Position numbers and translations under genes: made by a program. The notes below the pieces were generated by a model. It searched no databases, was not told the DNA's origin, and saw only the letters and a program-made list of their open reading frames with translations. From assembly GCA_932521025.1 (NCBI GenBank), contig OW051473.1, forward strand, positions 10,478,001 through 10,542,000: 64,000 nt of DNA, given 5' to 3'. Positions 13,201-23,864 of the stretch are shown piece after piece; within the stretch, counting starts at the first letter, position 1; each line of letters opens with the position of its first letter. Origin of the DNA: Oscheius onirici (Eukaryota > Nematoda > Chromadorea > Rhabditida > Rhabditidae).

Positions 13201-14326
13201 GCCTCCAAATTTGACATAGTAAGTTGGATTGCTTTGTCCGTGACGGAATTTTCGAAGAATGATCTTTTCCCCTTGTAAGCCAAGTTTTGTTGTCAAAAAC
13301 TGCATCAATTTTGACTCATCTAGTAGTTCTCCTTAAGTTTGATGTTAATTAGAAATTTTGAAAATCAAACGTTGAATGCATTCCCTGGTCTCTGGCGGAT
13401 AGTCTCCACTGAGACCAAGGACACTTCTCACTTCTGTTGCTGCTTGTCCCGGAGATGTGACCTTAAAAAACTTTCAGAAAAGTTTCATGGCCCGTAGTAG
13501 AAAAGTTTTATGGCCCGTAGTAGATACGGCATTAAACGTTTTCAAGTTAACACTCTTTTTGATAATTTGTTCAGAAAAATAAACCTTGATAGTGTGAATA
13601 CCCAGTTGTCTCGCAGGCTTGAGATTGACTCCTAGATCGTCAAGAAAAATGCATTCTTCTGGACGAGCCTAGAAATGAAAATTTGTGCTTCATCACACCC
13701 AAAATCACTTTGATTTTTTCACACGCCAGATGATAGATGGCGTTGTCAGGTTTTCTCAAACCCACACGACAAGACTCGATTATTTGGTCAAAATATTGTT
13801 TAACCGCTTCGGGAACAGTAGCTACACGTCTAGCTCGGTCAGCATAAAAGTTGTTGGTCACGAGAATCGTTTTGATGCTAGCTGAACGCAGAGCCTTAAG
13901 AGAGCCAAAATTATTTTAAAAAAAAACTAGGTACTTACAGTCAAAAGTTCCACCATTTCTGGGAAAATTTGAATGTCTTTTATAGTTTGTACAAAGCTAG
14001 AGAATATGGGAATGATATCGCCTTTTCGATTGTTCTAAAACGAATTTTTGTGTAAGAGTATGCAGTTTACCGTTTCGTTGTAGTAATGAGTAAACAAGGG
14101 CTCGAAATCTTCACATGTTGTTGCACCTTTCTCCAACATCTTGAAATGCTCTTTTGCTTCAGTTTCAAGCAGCGTTCGGGTTATAGTCCCGTGAAGCAGG
14201 TTGAAACGATCTTCCAGCACTATTTTGAGTATTTTTGAAAATCTGATCAACCTTACATTCCCATTTGCCCATGGGCGCAGGAATGAGCACGCCTCCAAGA
14301 TCGAAAATGACAGCCTTGATGGTCAT
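10214..14326 (-). CDS. ACAD10-type fusion: HAD hydrolase, APH-like kinase, acyl-CoA dehydrogenase
   Basis: Three enzymes fused in the order of vertebrate ACAD10. The N-terminal HAD domain (about 13400-14326) has motif I FDLGGVL, motif II LVTNNF, a motif III lysine in [12 protein letters not shown] and motif [10 protein letters not shown]. The APH/choline-kinase-like domain (about 11900-13310) has the ATP loop [16 protein letters not shown], catalytic loop [13 protein letters not shown] and metal-binding [13 protein letters not shown]. The acyl-CoA dehydrogenase domain has [30 protein letters not shown] and the C-terminal [24 protein letters not shown]10/11 proteins act in catabolism of 4-hydroxy fatty acids in mitochondria or peroxisomes; the substrate here is not shown. 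The last intron uses a GTTT donor, without which a stop would precede RLADGPDEV. An open frame continues upstream to an ATG at 14479 that could add an Arg-containing mitochondrial leader, but a strong splice acceptor (TTTTTTTAG) lies 2 bp before ATG 14326, so I prefer 14326 or a spliced leader exon. Confidence 0.9.
13477..13522. repeat. Tandem duplication of a 23-bp unit in an ACAD10-like intron
   Basis: Two adjacent 23-bp copies (13477-13499 and 13500-13522) sharing the core ATGGCCCGTAGTA, with a single C/T difference. They lie in an intron between the HAD and kinase parts of the ACAD10-like gene, and make it about 120 bp instead of the usual 40-50 bp. Confidence 0.85.
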
Positions 14327-14513
14327 AACTAAAAAAATACTGGTGGAAAGTTGAGAAAAGGGAAGAGAACGCGTGTACCGCGGTATTCTTATCAATTCCG
14401 CATCAGCGGTATTTTGGTTGTTGTCCGAGGAGTAGACTCTAGCACAGAAAGCGACACGAGGTACAATGTTCAAGCACAAATCAGAGCATTTATCGATTTT
14501 ATTTCAGGTCTAA

Positions 14514-16052
14514 TTATGTGTGAACAATGCCGATGAGCCTCGAAAGAAATGACAAAAAGACGGCAATACTTGGAGTGACGAAGATTGCCTGAAGTCAAAT
14601 ATTTCAATAGACAAAACTATTTTGTTCACCATATGATAAGTGAGTCTTCCAATTGGAATCGCGTTAATCAAGTACATTCTGGAGCTACCATTACATCTGT
14701 CCATGAACATTCTGTATGAGCTTAAAATCTGAAAATTTGTGTATTTTACTATTTTTTTACTTGAACTACTCTTTGGTCAGTCGCTAAAGGCAGAGTCACG
14801 TCATCCAGAAGTATTGCCTGAGTTTGGTGAATCTGTTAAACAGTATTTGCTTAAAATTATAATTTTTACCGTTTCTTGAACTTTTCCTGGTTCCCCGATT
14901 ATGATCATAATCATGCCCACCGAAATCGGATTCCAAAGAGATAGCAGAACAAGGTATGGAAGACTAAGTAAGCGATTGAAACTAAACTCTGCCGCATGGT
15001 TAAATGTTTTAAGTTTTACCTCATTAGAGTGTAAGTTGAACAAGACACTGTAACTACTGCGCAAATTCCACAAACCATGGCTAGCTTTCCTAAATGAGCA
15101 TTTGCGTGTTGTAAAAGAGCCATCAGATCCAAATGTCTGCGTCCATAAGCAGCAAAAACATCAGGCAACTGAATATGGTAAAACTGTAAAGGTCCATGCT
15201 CTTACAGTAAGTTGCTGTGATCTAGAAGCTTTGACCAGTTCTTCATTGAAATAGGTTATTTCTCGACGGAGATGCTCGTGAGCTAGCCAGTAAATAGAAG
15301 TTGCTATGGCAGAAACAACACCCATCCACAAATAAACGACCGGCATTGCGCCATACATATTTTTCCAACTGACCGAAAATCTAAGACCCGTTTATGGACT
15401 TCCTGAAATTTTTTAATACCTCGTCTGATGGGCGGACATGTTATATGTTGGAAGAGTAGGATGGTAGACTATTTCTTTCATCGAGGTAAGTATCCATGTA
15501 GCAACCAGAAGAATGCTAAAGATCATTGCTTTCATTACTGGGAGCCGAAAGTTGTCGATGTTATCGTTCGGAAGAACCTAAAAACTATAAACAATATGTT
15601 TTTCCAACTAACCCTGAGGGTTCTCAGCCTTCCCAATTCTCTTTGAAACGTTTCCAGAAAACCCTTCTTGGTCCAGGACGCGAGACAAAGACCCGATGTC
15701 AAAGCATAGACAGACAGTGCCATCAGTATGTTCAGATCTGACCAAAGAACCGTCAATGGCTGAACCGGTAACGTTGAACAAGTAATTGGATGGCTTACCT
15801 TGGCCTCACGGAAGAGTGTCAATGCCACGGCGACGAGGAAAAACGAGCTCAGTAGCACACATATTGTCGTTGTGACAATTAGCAACGCTCGTTTGCCTTT
15901 GCTACACGTATGATTCAGATCGAAACCGCTCCACTGAAGGGCGAGTTCAAAAGGACCAGCTACTTGAGGAACACCCTTAAAACAAGACTGCTACTTTAAA
16001 GACTGTATCTCACCGGTTCAATCACAACTTTGGGTCCTGGAACGAAATCCAT
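14514..16052 (-). CDS. Seven-transmembrane chemoreceptor-like protein (gustatory-receptor-like), paralogue 1
   Basis: Multi-exon membrane protein starting at MDFVPGPKVVIEP. Hydrophobic stretches in order include TTTICVLLSSFFLVAVALTL, LNILMALSVYALTSGLC, MIFSILLVATWILTS, VVYLWMGVVSAIATSIYWLA, LAMVCGICAVVTVS, LPYLVLLSLWNPISVGMIM and a last one, AIFVTPSIAVFLSFLSRLIG, reached after an intron that starts GTGAAC. The cytoplasmic loop YGRRHLDLMALLQHANAHLG resembles the loop before TM6 in gustatory receptors (h..l..l...ln..fG), and AHEHLRREITYFNEEL is shared with the neighbouring paralogue. Gr/GUR proteins (for example LITE-1, GUR-3 and EGL-47 in C. elegans) are chemo- or photoreceptors or channels; family membership is inference from topology and these motifs. 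The stop lies 187 bp upstream of the ACAD10-like ATG on the same strand. Confidence 0.7.
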
Positions 16053-16775
16053 AACGCTTCAAACTGAAACAAAAAAGTTGGATGAAGCAGATTAGTTCAA
16101 ACAAACAAAGAGAGCCGCTTAGGTTCGTTCGTAGGAGTGCAAAATGCGCTGGGCGCGTGTGTGAGGCGTCATTTCGGACGAGTGACCAGCCGCTTCGAGA
16201 AAAGACAACAAAGCTGCGCCTTTTGGGAGTGTTAACCTGGAGCAGGCAATTTTTCGGCTCAGAAAAAAAAATAATGAAAAATCTAGGAATTTATTCGTTG
16301 GATCGACTGTAAGCGTCAAGCCAATCATAAGGGGAAGTACTTAAGTGGTTCTCCAGTTAAACGATCTGGCCACTGGTTTCCAGCAAACGTGGGAAGGATA
16401 TATGCAGCAAAAGAAAAAGTCTGTTTATGTTTGAATATGCGCATGCCCATATGAAAAGAAGGATTTGCGCGCTGGGCAGCCAACGTGATCCAGTAATAAC
16501 CGGCACTTGGCCGGCCACACTGACAGCCGGTCACTTTAGAAGGGGCCGCGCTACGGGCAAGTAGTTATGATGGACACAAATAGGAGTGCGGATGTCAAGA
16601 CAACGTGACATGCCAACGGTCACCTTCCTCTCATGAATAGAATTAGGTTCTGCGAGGGATATTCTGAACGATCTGATGTGCGCCCAAGGTTACACGGATG
16701 GTTCAATGGGCCGTAATGTGCAGCATTATGAAGAAAGTTTATTGACCCGGTGAATAACAATAGAAGAGATTCTTT

Positions 16776-19270
16776 TCAGGCTTGAATGACACCCGCGAGT
16801 TTTGCGCCAAAGGCCATTATAGATGCCACGTTCGGCAAGAGGAATACTACCTAAAATTTTCGATTAATCTCCAAAACGAGGTCAGATTCAAACCCAATGT
16901 GCCGTTTTCCTGTCAATGGGGACAGCCGCGAGAAGGAACATTTTTGAAGAATTGTCACATCTGTCGATGAACAAGCGGTAGCAGCTGAGAACTTTCTGTT
17001 CGACAGTGCTCGGTAAATCAGCATCTTCGAGAAGAATTTTCTTGGTATGGTATACCTAAAACATTGATAAAAATTCATCGATCAGAATATTACTTGTTTT
17101 TGAATTTTGCTCGGTTCTCCCACAACAACTGACAACGAGTGAGCCACTATCAAGTTCCAAATACTGAGAAGGAGCATGTATAGAGGGGTCAGATGCTTCA
17201 TGAATCTGATAAATAAAATGTGGCACTTTCGGATAAAACGTTTTCTCACCCCATCGTAATATAAATTGAAAAGCACATTGCTGTACCGGCTGTAAAACCG
17301 TTAATCATTGCCATTTTTCCTAGATGAAAGTTCAGAAGACTTAGCAGATTCATCAGGCCGCGATGGCGGTTGCCAAACTGTGCAAAAGTTTCGGTATTCT
17401 GAAATCCAACTGACTTTGGAAAACGAACGAAACAATACCGTGAAATCATGTGATTCCGAACCCTTCTTCAATTCTTCATTGAAATACTCAAATTCTCTGC
17501 GGAGATGCTCATGGGCTAGCCAATATATGCCGGTAGCAATGCATGAAACAAATCCCATGTAGATGTAAATCACTGGCTGCGCTCCAAAGAGATTTTCTCT
17601 ACCAATGTGAAATCTAAAGTCTATTATTTTTGGCAGAGCAAAATTGACTCACTCTTTGTATTCCGTTCCATTGTAGTTTGCTTTAATAGTTTGGTAAAGA
17701 ATACCCTTGAAAGATGAGATGATCCAACTTATAAAGAGTATGACGCAAAAAACAATGCATCCAATTCTCTGCTTTTTGTAATTGTCCAGCTGTTCGTTTG
17801 GAACTCGCTGAAACAGTTGCTGATAAGGGTTTTTGGTACCAAGCTCACTCTAAAAGTTTTCATCCTCGCCAGTTCCGCTTCAAAGACCGATAAAAAGCCG
17901 TTTTTTGTCCAGGCCATAAGACAAATGGTACAAGCAAAAGCATATGCACACATAACCATTTGAAGGGTTTGATCGGCCCATTTCACTGTGAAAGGCTGAA
18001 AAAAAGTTTGTTCAAAATCTGTTCAAAAGCCAGAATGTTACAGTAACCCAAAATTGAATTAGCGGGCCTTTTATATATAGGGTAAACTTGGCTTTTTTCG
18101 CTATTAGGTGGCCATGTACTAAGGGATTTCGGGTTACCGTAGCGTTCTTTTTAACAGACTTTACAGGGTGCGCCAAAATTACTTGCCGCCTTTTTTAATA
18201 GTTAAGCTGACAGATAATTTGGTGCCTACTTTTGAATTTTTTTGCTACAAGGTTGGCAACGCCCTTCCAGGGCTAAAGTAGAAATTCATGACTTCGCTCT
18301 GTCACTGATTTTTCTTTTCATTCCTCCTTGGTTACTCTCCTCCAGACACTCTCCCTGCCTCTCCAAAGAAACTACCGAAATTGCATTGAAACCCGCTCCC
18401 TCCCAAGCCTAATTTCAAAATGTAAGACCTGAAAGGATCGCCCGGCCTGTTCTTAGCTTTAGTGAGTCTCGGCCCTAGTTCCCCTTCCCTTGTCACTCTG
18501 TTCCAGTCACTCCCTGTCCCTCCCAAGAAACTACCAAAGTCGTTAGGTTAGAACACTTCGCGCACTTGCTTTTCCTGTCGCGACTTGTTAAAAACTAAGT
18601 TGCGCACAAAGCTCCCCTCTTTATCCTCAATTAAAGCTTCAGACAAACACACAAACACACAGACTTGGGAGCAATTTAAAATAGATATTTGTATTGTTTA
18701 ATATGTTTTCTTCCTATTTTTAACATGTGGTGATAGTTTTCCTGTTTAGAAATATGGTAAAACCTAGCCCGATGCGCTGCGCCATCATCCGATAACTACC
18801 TAATAACTACCTCCGCGACTGCTGCGACGCCTTCAAGAAGAGAATTAGCGCTTGTATCCAGGCAAAAGAAGGAGATTTCGAAATATAATTGTTGTTTATG
18901 GTAGATATGTGTTAAAATAAACATATGCATGTGTCTGTTTCTTGAAATTTGATTTCGTGTTGAAGAAACACCCAGTATTTGCCGGCAAGTAATTTTGGCG
19001 CACCCTATATTTGTCTTACGTGTTGTTCTTCGATTCCAGGCAAAACAATGGCTAGGAAGAAAATGAAGCAGACCAGAACAGACATCAGAATACGAACAGT
19101 CTTGACAGCTTTGCTAGATGTTGTATTACTGCGCCAGTCAAAGCCAGAAAATCTCAATGGATATTCGAAAGGACCAGCAACATCAGGCTCCTAAACAGTA
19201 TTAATTTCATTCATTGTTTAAAGAATCTTACATTTTCAGTGTTAACTTTTGAATCAGGTAGAAATCCCAT
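16776..19270 (-). CDS. Seven-transmembrane chemoreceptor-like protein (gustatory-receptor-like), paralogue 2
   Basis: Tandem paralogue of the gene at 14514-16052. It starts MGFLPDSKVNTEN and shares DVAGPFEYPLRFSGFD near the N-terminus, YWLAHEHLRREFEYFNEEL, FGNRHRGLMNLLSLLNFHLG, GEPSKIQKQ, LSCYRLFIDRCDNSSKM and a terminal hydrophobic exon VVFLLPNVASIMAFGAKLAG. Intron positions match paralogue 1. The terminal exon is reached by an intron with a GTTTGA donor; without it the frame would stop after TAHWV. The intron at 17996-19019 (1,024 bp) corresponds to a 39-bp intron in paralogue 1 (15760-15798) and is filled by two transposable elements. Start, stop and phase are intact, so insertion has not obviously disabled the gene. 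Chemoreceptor function is inference. Confidence 0.7.
18037..18143. mobile_element. Short MITE-like element with GTTACAGTAACCC ends
   Basis: 107-bp AT-rich segment inside the long intron of chemoreceptor paralogue 2. It begins GTTACAGTAACCCAAAATT and ends GGGTTACCGTAGC, so its ends are inverted repeats of about 13 bp with mismatches. The same end sequences, including the adjoining GTTCTT on the right, recur at 61986-62125, which makes this a repeated family rather than a chance palindrome. No coding capacity. No target-site duplication could be fixed. Confidence 0.65.
18164..19007 (+). mobile_element. Decayed mariner-type transposon, 844 bp, in an intron
   Basis: Bounded by near-perfect terminal inverted repeats: CAGGGTGCGCCAAAATTACT at the left and its reverse complement at 18983-19007, differing at the outermost base, with TA on both flanks as expected for Tc1/mariner insertion. 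A plus-strand remnant of the transposase C-terminus, NYLRDCCDAFKKRISACIQ, is readable at about 18803-18886. It matches NYLRESCAAFKKRLKLCVA in the mariner relic at 26142-27109. Catalytic regions are missing and a 440-bp repeat (18247-18686) sits inside. The right end is only 12 bp from the 5' splice site of the host intron. Confidence 0.8.
18247..18686 (+). repeat. Copy 1 of a ~435-bp interspersed repeat nested in a mariner relic
   Basis: Begins ACAAGGTTGGCAACGCCC and ends GCAATTTAAAATAGAT. It is nearly identical to 26524-26954: I found an extra C, four base changes and an 8-bp CA-type expansion as the main differences. It contains the same 64-residue minus-strand open frame in both copies (18332-18526 here). 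Relative to the transposase reading direction this copy is in sense orientation, while the other is antisense. This suggests an independent mobile repeat. No terminal inverted repeats or tRNA-like boxes were evident. Confidence 0.85.
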
Positions 19271-20419
19271 GCGTGCAGGATCTGCAAAGTTCAGATTATT
19301 TTTCGATAAAGGTCACCGAAAGGAAATGACAGAGTCGTTCGCTGAATTTGCACAGCGATCAACTGCGCAGCAAAAAAAGGTTGGTAACAAAGGTGGGGTG
19401 AATCAGAGACACGTAGCAATTACCGTCAGATCTCATCCGTAAAGCGTATCCGATTGAACTCTCGATGATGCCAAATCTGCCGCAATCGTGCGTTAAAATA
19501 GGGTCTGGTTTTCGGTACCGACTAAACGAGGCGTGTCATAAAAATGATGGCACAATCGGAAGTTGATCTATCGGTCTCTGATTCACGGTGTTGTTTGTGT
19601 GACCGGCAACAGAAATCAGAAACTGGCGGGAATGAGAGCCGTAAACAGCAAATGTTTTTCAACAATCGTCAAAAGGAAACGTCGTTCATAGTTGATGACT
19701 GAATGCAAACTGTACAAAAAAGACAAAATGATAATATCGGACGTAGTTATATAGAAGAGCTTACGCGATAACATGTAAATCTAGCTGATTCATGTTTGAT
19801 CACATTTGTCATAACAGTGTGGATTCGAACCTTTGATATAAAACCAATATGCCGCATCTTTTCGCAGTCCTCTGAAGAACAAGTTACACAGTGGCCTCAC
19901 GATTTTATACTTTAAAACTGATTAATGAAACATAATGGTCACCGTAATTACAGATGATTTTCGAAATCAGTTGGGAGATGTTTGGCTCGTCCATGTTAAC
20001 TACTTCCCAGCTTAGACCAAAGTTCAGTTTGAAAGTCTTGAAAGACTTTATTTACTGTACAGATGGAGCATGTGCTGAGTATTTCGAATCCATTGGAATC
20101 AAAAAGTAAGGAACGAAAGTTCAAAGATACTAAAGTCGAAATCACAATCAGCCACAAAAGACTAATAGGTCGGAAGTTATTATCAGTCTGTGATTTGTTA
20201 AAAATAAGCTCGTACGATTTTACCAATAACAGAAGTGATAAGGCTGGACTCAGGCTGTCTGCACGTGTTATATAGTTCTCGTTTATTTGGATGGGATCGC
20301 GCTTCCCCTGCCGATCACAGAACGTGACTCATTGCGCGAGCGCTGTTCTCTATCCAAAATGCAAGCGCCTCAAATCACAAGATCACAGTGATGGCGTACA
20401 AACAGTTTACTTTGATCAC
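19271..20419. other. Intergenic region, no supported gene
   Basis: Lies between the start of chemoreceptor paralogue 2 and the stop of the TMEM53-like gene, both on the minus strand. Only short unrelated frames are present. The right part should carry the 3' untranslated region of the TMEM53-like gene and the left part the promoter of the chemoreceptor gene. Nothing more is visible. Confidence 0.5.
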
Positions 20420-21465
20420 TCATAGTTTTGACAGTGCATGTATTTTTATCAAGAAGCAATCCATTAGCTGAGTGTACTCTAGTGGATAACGACGCCAATG
20501 TTGAACATGCTCAGAGTCCTACAACTTGATGATTTGCATAACAATTTTAAATTACCTTCAAGTGCAATTCTTCGACATGTCTACCCTTTTTTCTTTGTAG
20601 AATTGCAAATTCTTCGATGGCTCTGTGAATTGTCAGTCAAATACAAAACTGGATACACTTACTCGGCCTTACAGACGTCATCGGCATCGGAATAAACAAA
20701 TGACAAGAAATGTGGCGTGTCAATGCAAGAAAGCAAAAAATCAAAGGTATCCATATAGCTGCTGTCCCATCCGAAGAGCCGATTACGTTCAAGCTGAAAA
20801 TTTTTTTAACGACTATATTAAAAAGTTCAAACCGTTATGAAGTATTTGGCTACAGCAGCGGCTTGACCCAGTTTTTCCATTTTGTAAGCCAACGCATCCT
20901 TCCAATCAGAATTGGCCATGCGGTGAGCGTTCGAGTAGTCCATGACTTTCATATAAGTTATAATAGCGTCGAAATCGAATCGGGCAGGAGCACTAAAAAC
21001 GTTAGTTTTTTAAAGTCCACCACCCACTCTACCTATCAAAGATTATACCTCTCGTGTTTTTAAGGACATGTAGATCTGGATATTGTAATTGAAGACTGCA
21101 TAGAGTGAAAACTCCGTTCATGCTGAAGCAATGAATCGCAAGCTGTTTTTCTTCCAATGCCTCTCGAACATGTTGTGCTAATGCAGAAACTTCTCTTGTA
21201 TACTGAAAGGTTGACAGTCTCACTAGATCAGTTTTACCTTCAGTTCTCCCCAAGCTCGGGAGGATAAATTGGCTGTAAAACTGATCGTTGCGTAGCTAAA
21301 TTTTGAATAAACAACAAGTTTAGACAAAAATTACCCTTTCTCCTGATACAGTTGAGCATACTTCTCCAAGAGATGACTCTTTGCCCCGGCCCATCCTAGC
21401 AAAACAATTACCAGGTCTTTATTACCTGATGCGTTCTTGAAAAACTGGCTGGTCGCGTTTGGCAT
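20420..21465 (-). CDS. TMEM53-like protein (DUF829, PF05705)
   Basis: Seven-exon gene starting MPNATSQFFKNASGNKDL, followed by the DUF829 signature VIVLLGWAGAKSHLLEKYA, which aligns with VVILLGWGGC.D.NL.KYS in human TMEM53. Later exons give FSMNGVFTLCSL (nucleophile-elbow-like segment of the alpha/beta-hydrolase fold), RGIIFD, FVYSDADDVCKAE and the C-terminal HVQHWRRYPLEYTQLMDCFL, matching the HV.H.R.YP.EY ending of the family. The stop is at 20420-20422. One intron (about 20798-20836) has a GTTTGA donor. TMEM53 (NET4) is a nuclear-envelope protein linked to BMP-signal damping in mammals; function here is unknown. An open frame runs upstream of 21465 through a hydrophobic stretch but only reaches a GTG. 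A truncated relative lies at 42634-43526. Confidence 0.9.
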
Positions 21466-22283
21466 CGAAAATGTCTTGCGAGTTGATAGGAAGGGAAGTG
21501 AGATACGACAGAGAATTTCTTGTATGATAAGCGAAGACAGACATTTTAGTCTTCCCAAAGGCCAAAAAAATGAAAAAATAAATAGATTGGCAATGGCGAC
21601 GATAAGAACAAAGTACACGATATCGATTTCTCGCTCGGCTGCCTTCTCCTAACGGGTGTTGTGGTTTTCAGACCACTTTTTACAGGTCACCCGATCAGGA
21701 TTAACACTTTACAATCGCCAGGAGATGTCTCGCCTGACCTCGAGGATCAGACTCCGGATGTCTGCCAACCGGCCGCCCGAATTTCACAGTCAGGCCGAAA
21801 CTGAAAGGCACCAGTAAACAGCTGAGCGCACCTTCAAACGCCGACTTAGCCTCATTTCGCCGTCGCGCCTCCATGACCGCAACATCGTCGGGCGAGCCCT
21901 CGCTTCAATCCGATTGTGCCTTTCCGAAGGCGTGTTGCATTGCACAGACACCTCATATCCTTCTCGTATTCACTGATCTCTACTGAAGATTGTCTTTATC
22001 AGCGTCTATACTCAGTTTAGAATTCAATGAATACTTCAGCGTCTGCGCCGCCGCCACCCACATTGTGCTCAAAACTGATTTTTTTGAAGCTTGATCTGCG
22101 TCAGTTACAATCGCAGGAATAATTAGAAAAGACTGGATTTTGAGCAGCACAAAGCACATGCATACAAAATTAGAAAAGTTAGAGATTGAGCACAAATGAT
22201 CCAAGATTATATTATCCTCTAAAATATAAAGGGGAATCTTGTCTTTTCAGCAGTATTTAAAAAGCACGTTCAGAACACATCAA
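21466..22283. other. Divergent intergenic/promoter region
   Basis: About 0.8 kb between the TMEM53-like gene (minus) and the ground-like gene (plus), which diverge, so promoters of both probably lie here. The stretch 21720-21960 is more GC-rich than its surroundings. A TTTTCAG at about 22244-22250 could be a cis- or trans-splice acceptor 34 bp before the ground-like ATG. No gene seen. Confidence 0.45.
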
Positions 22284-23864
22284 ATGATTATTTTGCTGCT
22301 ACCTACAGTTGTATCAGCCTTCTTTTTCCCCTCCTCTGGCTGTTCTTGCGGCTGTGCTCCTCCGCCAGTCTGTCCACCAATAGCAACGTGTGCCATACCC
22401 GGACCATGTCCAGAAATTTCTGTGAGGGATTTTGAATAATAGCAAAATATTGTTTAGTCCAACCCTTGGTCAACTGGGATACCTGCAATCCCTGCAATTC
22501 CAGCTATCCCGGCACAGCCAGCTGTAGCTGTGGCGTCAGTGCCAGCCGTCAACTATTTTCCCGCGTACCAGAACACATTGACCGAGGTTCACAGAGAAAA
22601 TTATTTTTGATAGATAAATCTGAACAGGTTGCTGCTCCGCCTTGTACTTCGACCCTAACCACAGGATGCAACACAGGAATTGTGGCTGCTCTCCCGGCCC
22701 CAGCACCTATATATGTTCCTGCTTCTAGTCAGGTATACAGACAGAATTTAAAAGTACTGAGTCTTTTTTCAGCAAACAGGCTATTCCATTATAACCCCTG
22801 CAATTTCTTCAGCTGCAGATGATGAACGGTAATGTGGCCTGCTTAACATTATAAAAAAACTCTTTCAGGTATGTCGAAGTCGTAGCACAGCCTACACTCA
22901 CTCCAACATTAATTCCGCCCGTGGTTAGTAGTATTTCTCGATCCGCGTGCAAGAATTTAAATTCGCTTGTTCTGCAGATACTAAAATAGTGGCAATCAAC
23001 CAACTAATAAATAATGCGCTCGCCGTCGCTTCACTGGCTCACACGGTAGATTTTCAGCTGTTCGTAACTGCGCAAACAGAATTTAGTCAAATTCAGAAGT
23101 AGAAACTATAATGAAGGGTGTGGTAGTGGGAACGGAAGTGTCGAAAAAATGAGTTTGTTTTTTCAGGTTCAGCCACCCATTGGCTCAACAAACTATGACG
23201 ACTATGCACCGCCACCTCCTCCGCCACCACCTCCCGCTCCAATTCCAGAATACAAAACTTCGGAAACGTATCAACCCGCAGCCGAGTATCAGTCGGCTTA
23301 CGCTCCAAGTTGGTCACAAACTTTTTTTGTATCTCCTCTTTAGAGGAAGCATATGACGAAGGCACGGGAATACACAGTGGGGCGACAGGCAGTGATTATC
23401 CAAAAATTTCGAGAAAAGTCTCTACTGAAGGCTTTATGGAACCTTTAAATACACTGAACAGACGGAATCTGATTTTGAAACGAATGAGAGTAAGTTGGAA
23501 ACAGTCTTTGTTAGCACTGAACCATTCAGAATGTTCGGACTATGAGTGCTTCCATTCCTCATACTAGCACTACTTGCAACTCTAACAAGCTCGCAAATGT
23601 GATGGCTCGAGTATGATGAGACAAATTCAGTTACATTGTAAAACTTTTCAGGCTATCGTACCCGACGTGTCCGTAGCTAAACGAATGGTCATGAGATCCG
23701 CCGAGTTGGCCTTTGATGGAGCAAAGTAAAGATCCTAGTCTCTTGTACATTGGTCTTTTAGATTTGATGTTTTCTGCGCTACGGGAGAGTTCAGCTATTC
23801 AATCCACAGTCGAAAGTATTGCGAGGTGACACGCGATGAAGTGACCTGTTTTGCGTTCCGCTAA
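22284..23864 (+). CDS. Secreted protein with C-terminal ground-like domain
   Basis: Starts with the signal peptide MIILLLPTVVSAFFF, followed by a Cys/Pro-rich segment (SGCSCGCAPPPVCPP) and Pro/Ala-rich exons including a run of Pro at about 23210-23238. The C-terminus is a ground-like domain (PF04155): CNSNKLANVM, then SVAKRMVMRSAELAFDGAKF, FDVFCATGEFSYSIHSRKYC and VTCFAFR, ending at TAA 23862-23864. This is the expected spacing of conserved cysteines and the FSY motif. Ground-like (grl) proteins are Hedgehog-related, nematode-specific secreted proteins associated with cuticle and extracellular matrix; the role here is inferred. About nine short exons; the exon carrying CNSNKLANVMAR (about 23530-23608) is my reading of a GTATGA donor. 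Confidence 0.85.

Noticed and set aside
18332..18526. 64-residue open frame repeated identically at 26609-26803, looking like a conserved small protein
   Set aside because: Both copies lie inside the near-identical 435-bp repeat, so identity reflects recent repeat spread, not selection on a protein.
19805..19835. GGATTCGAACC, a T-loop-like sequence for a minus-strand tRNA
   Set aside because: Stem pairing fails after two base pairs and no acceptor or D arm could be drawn.
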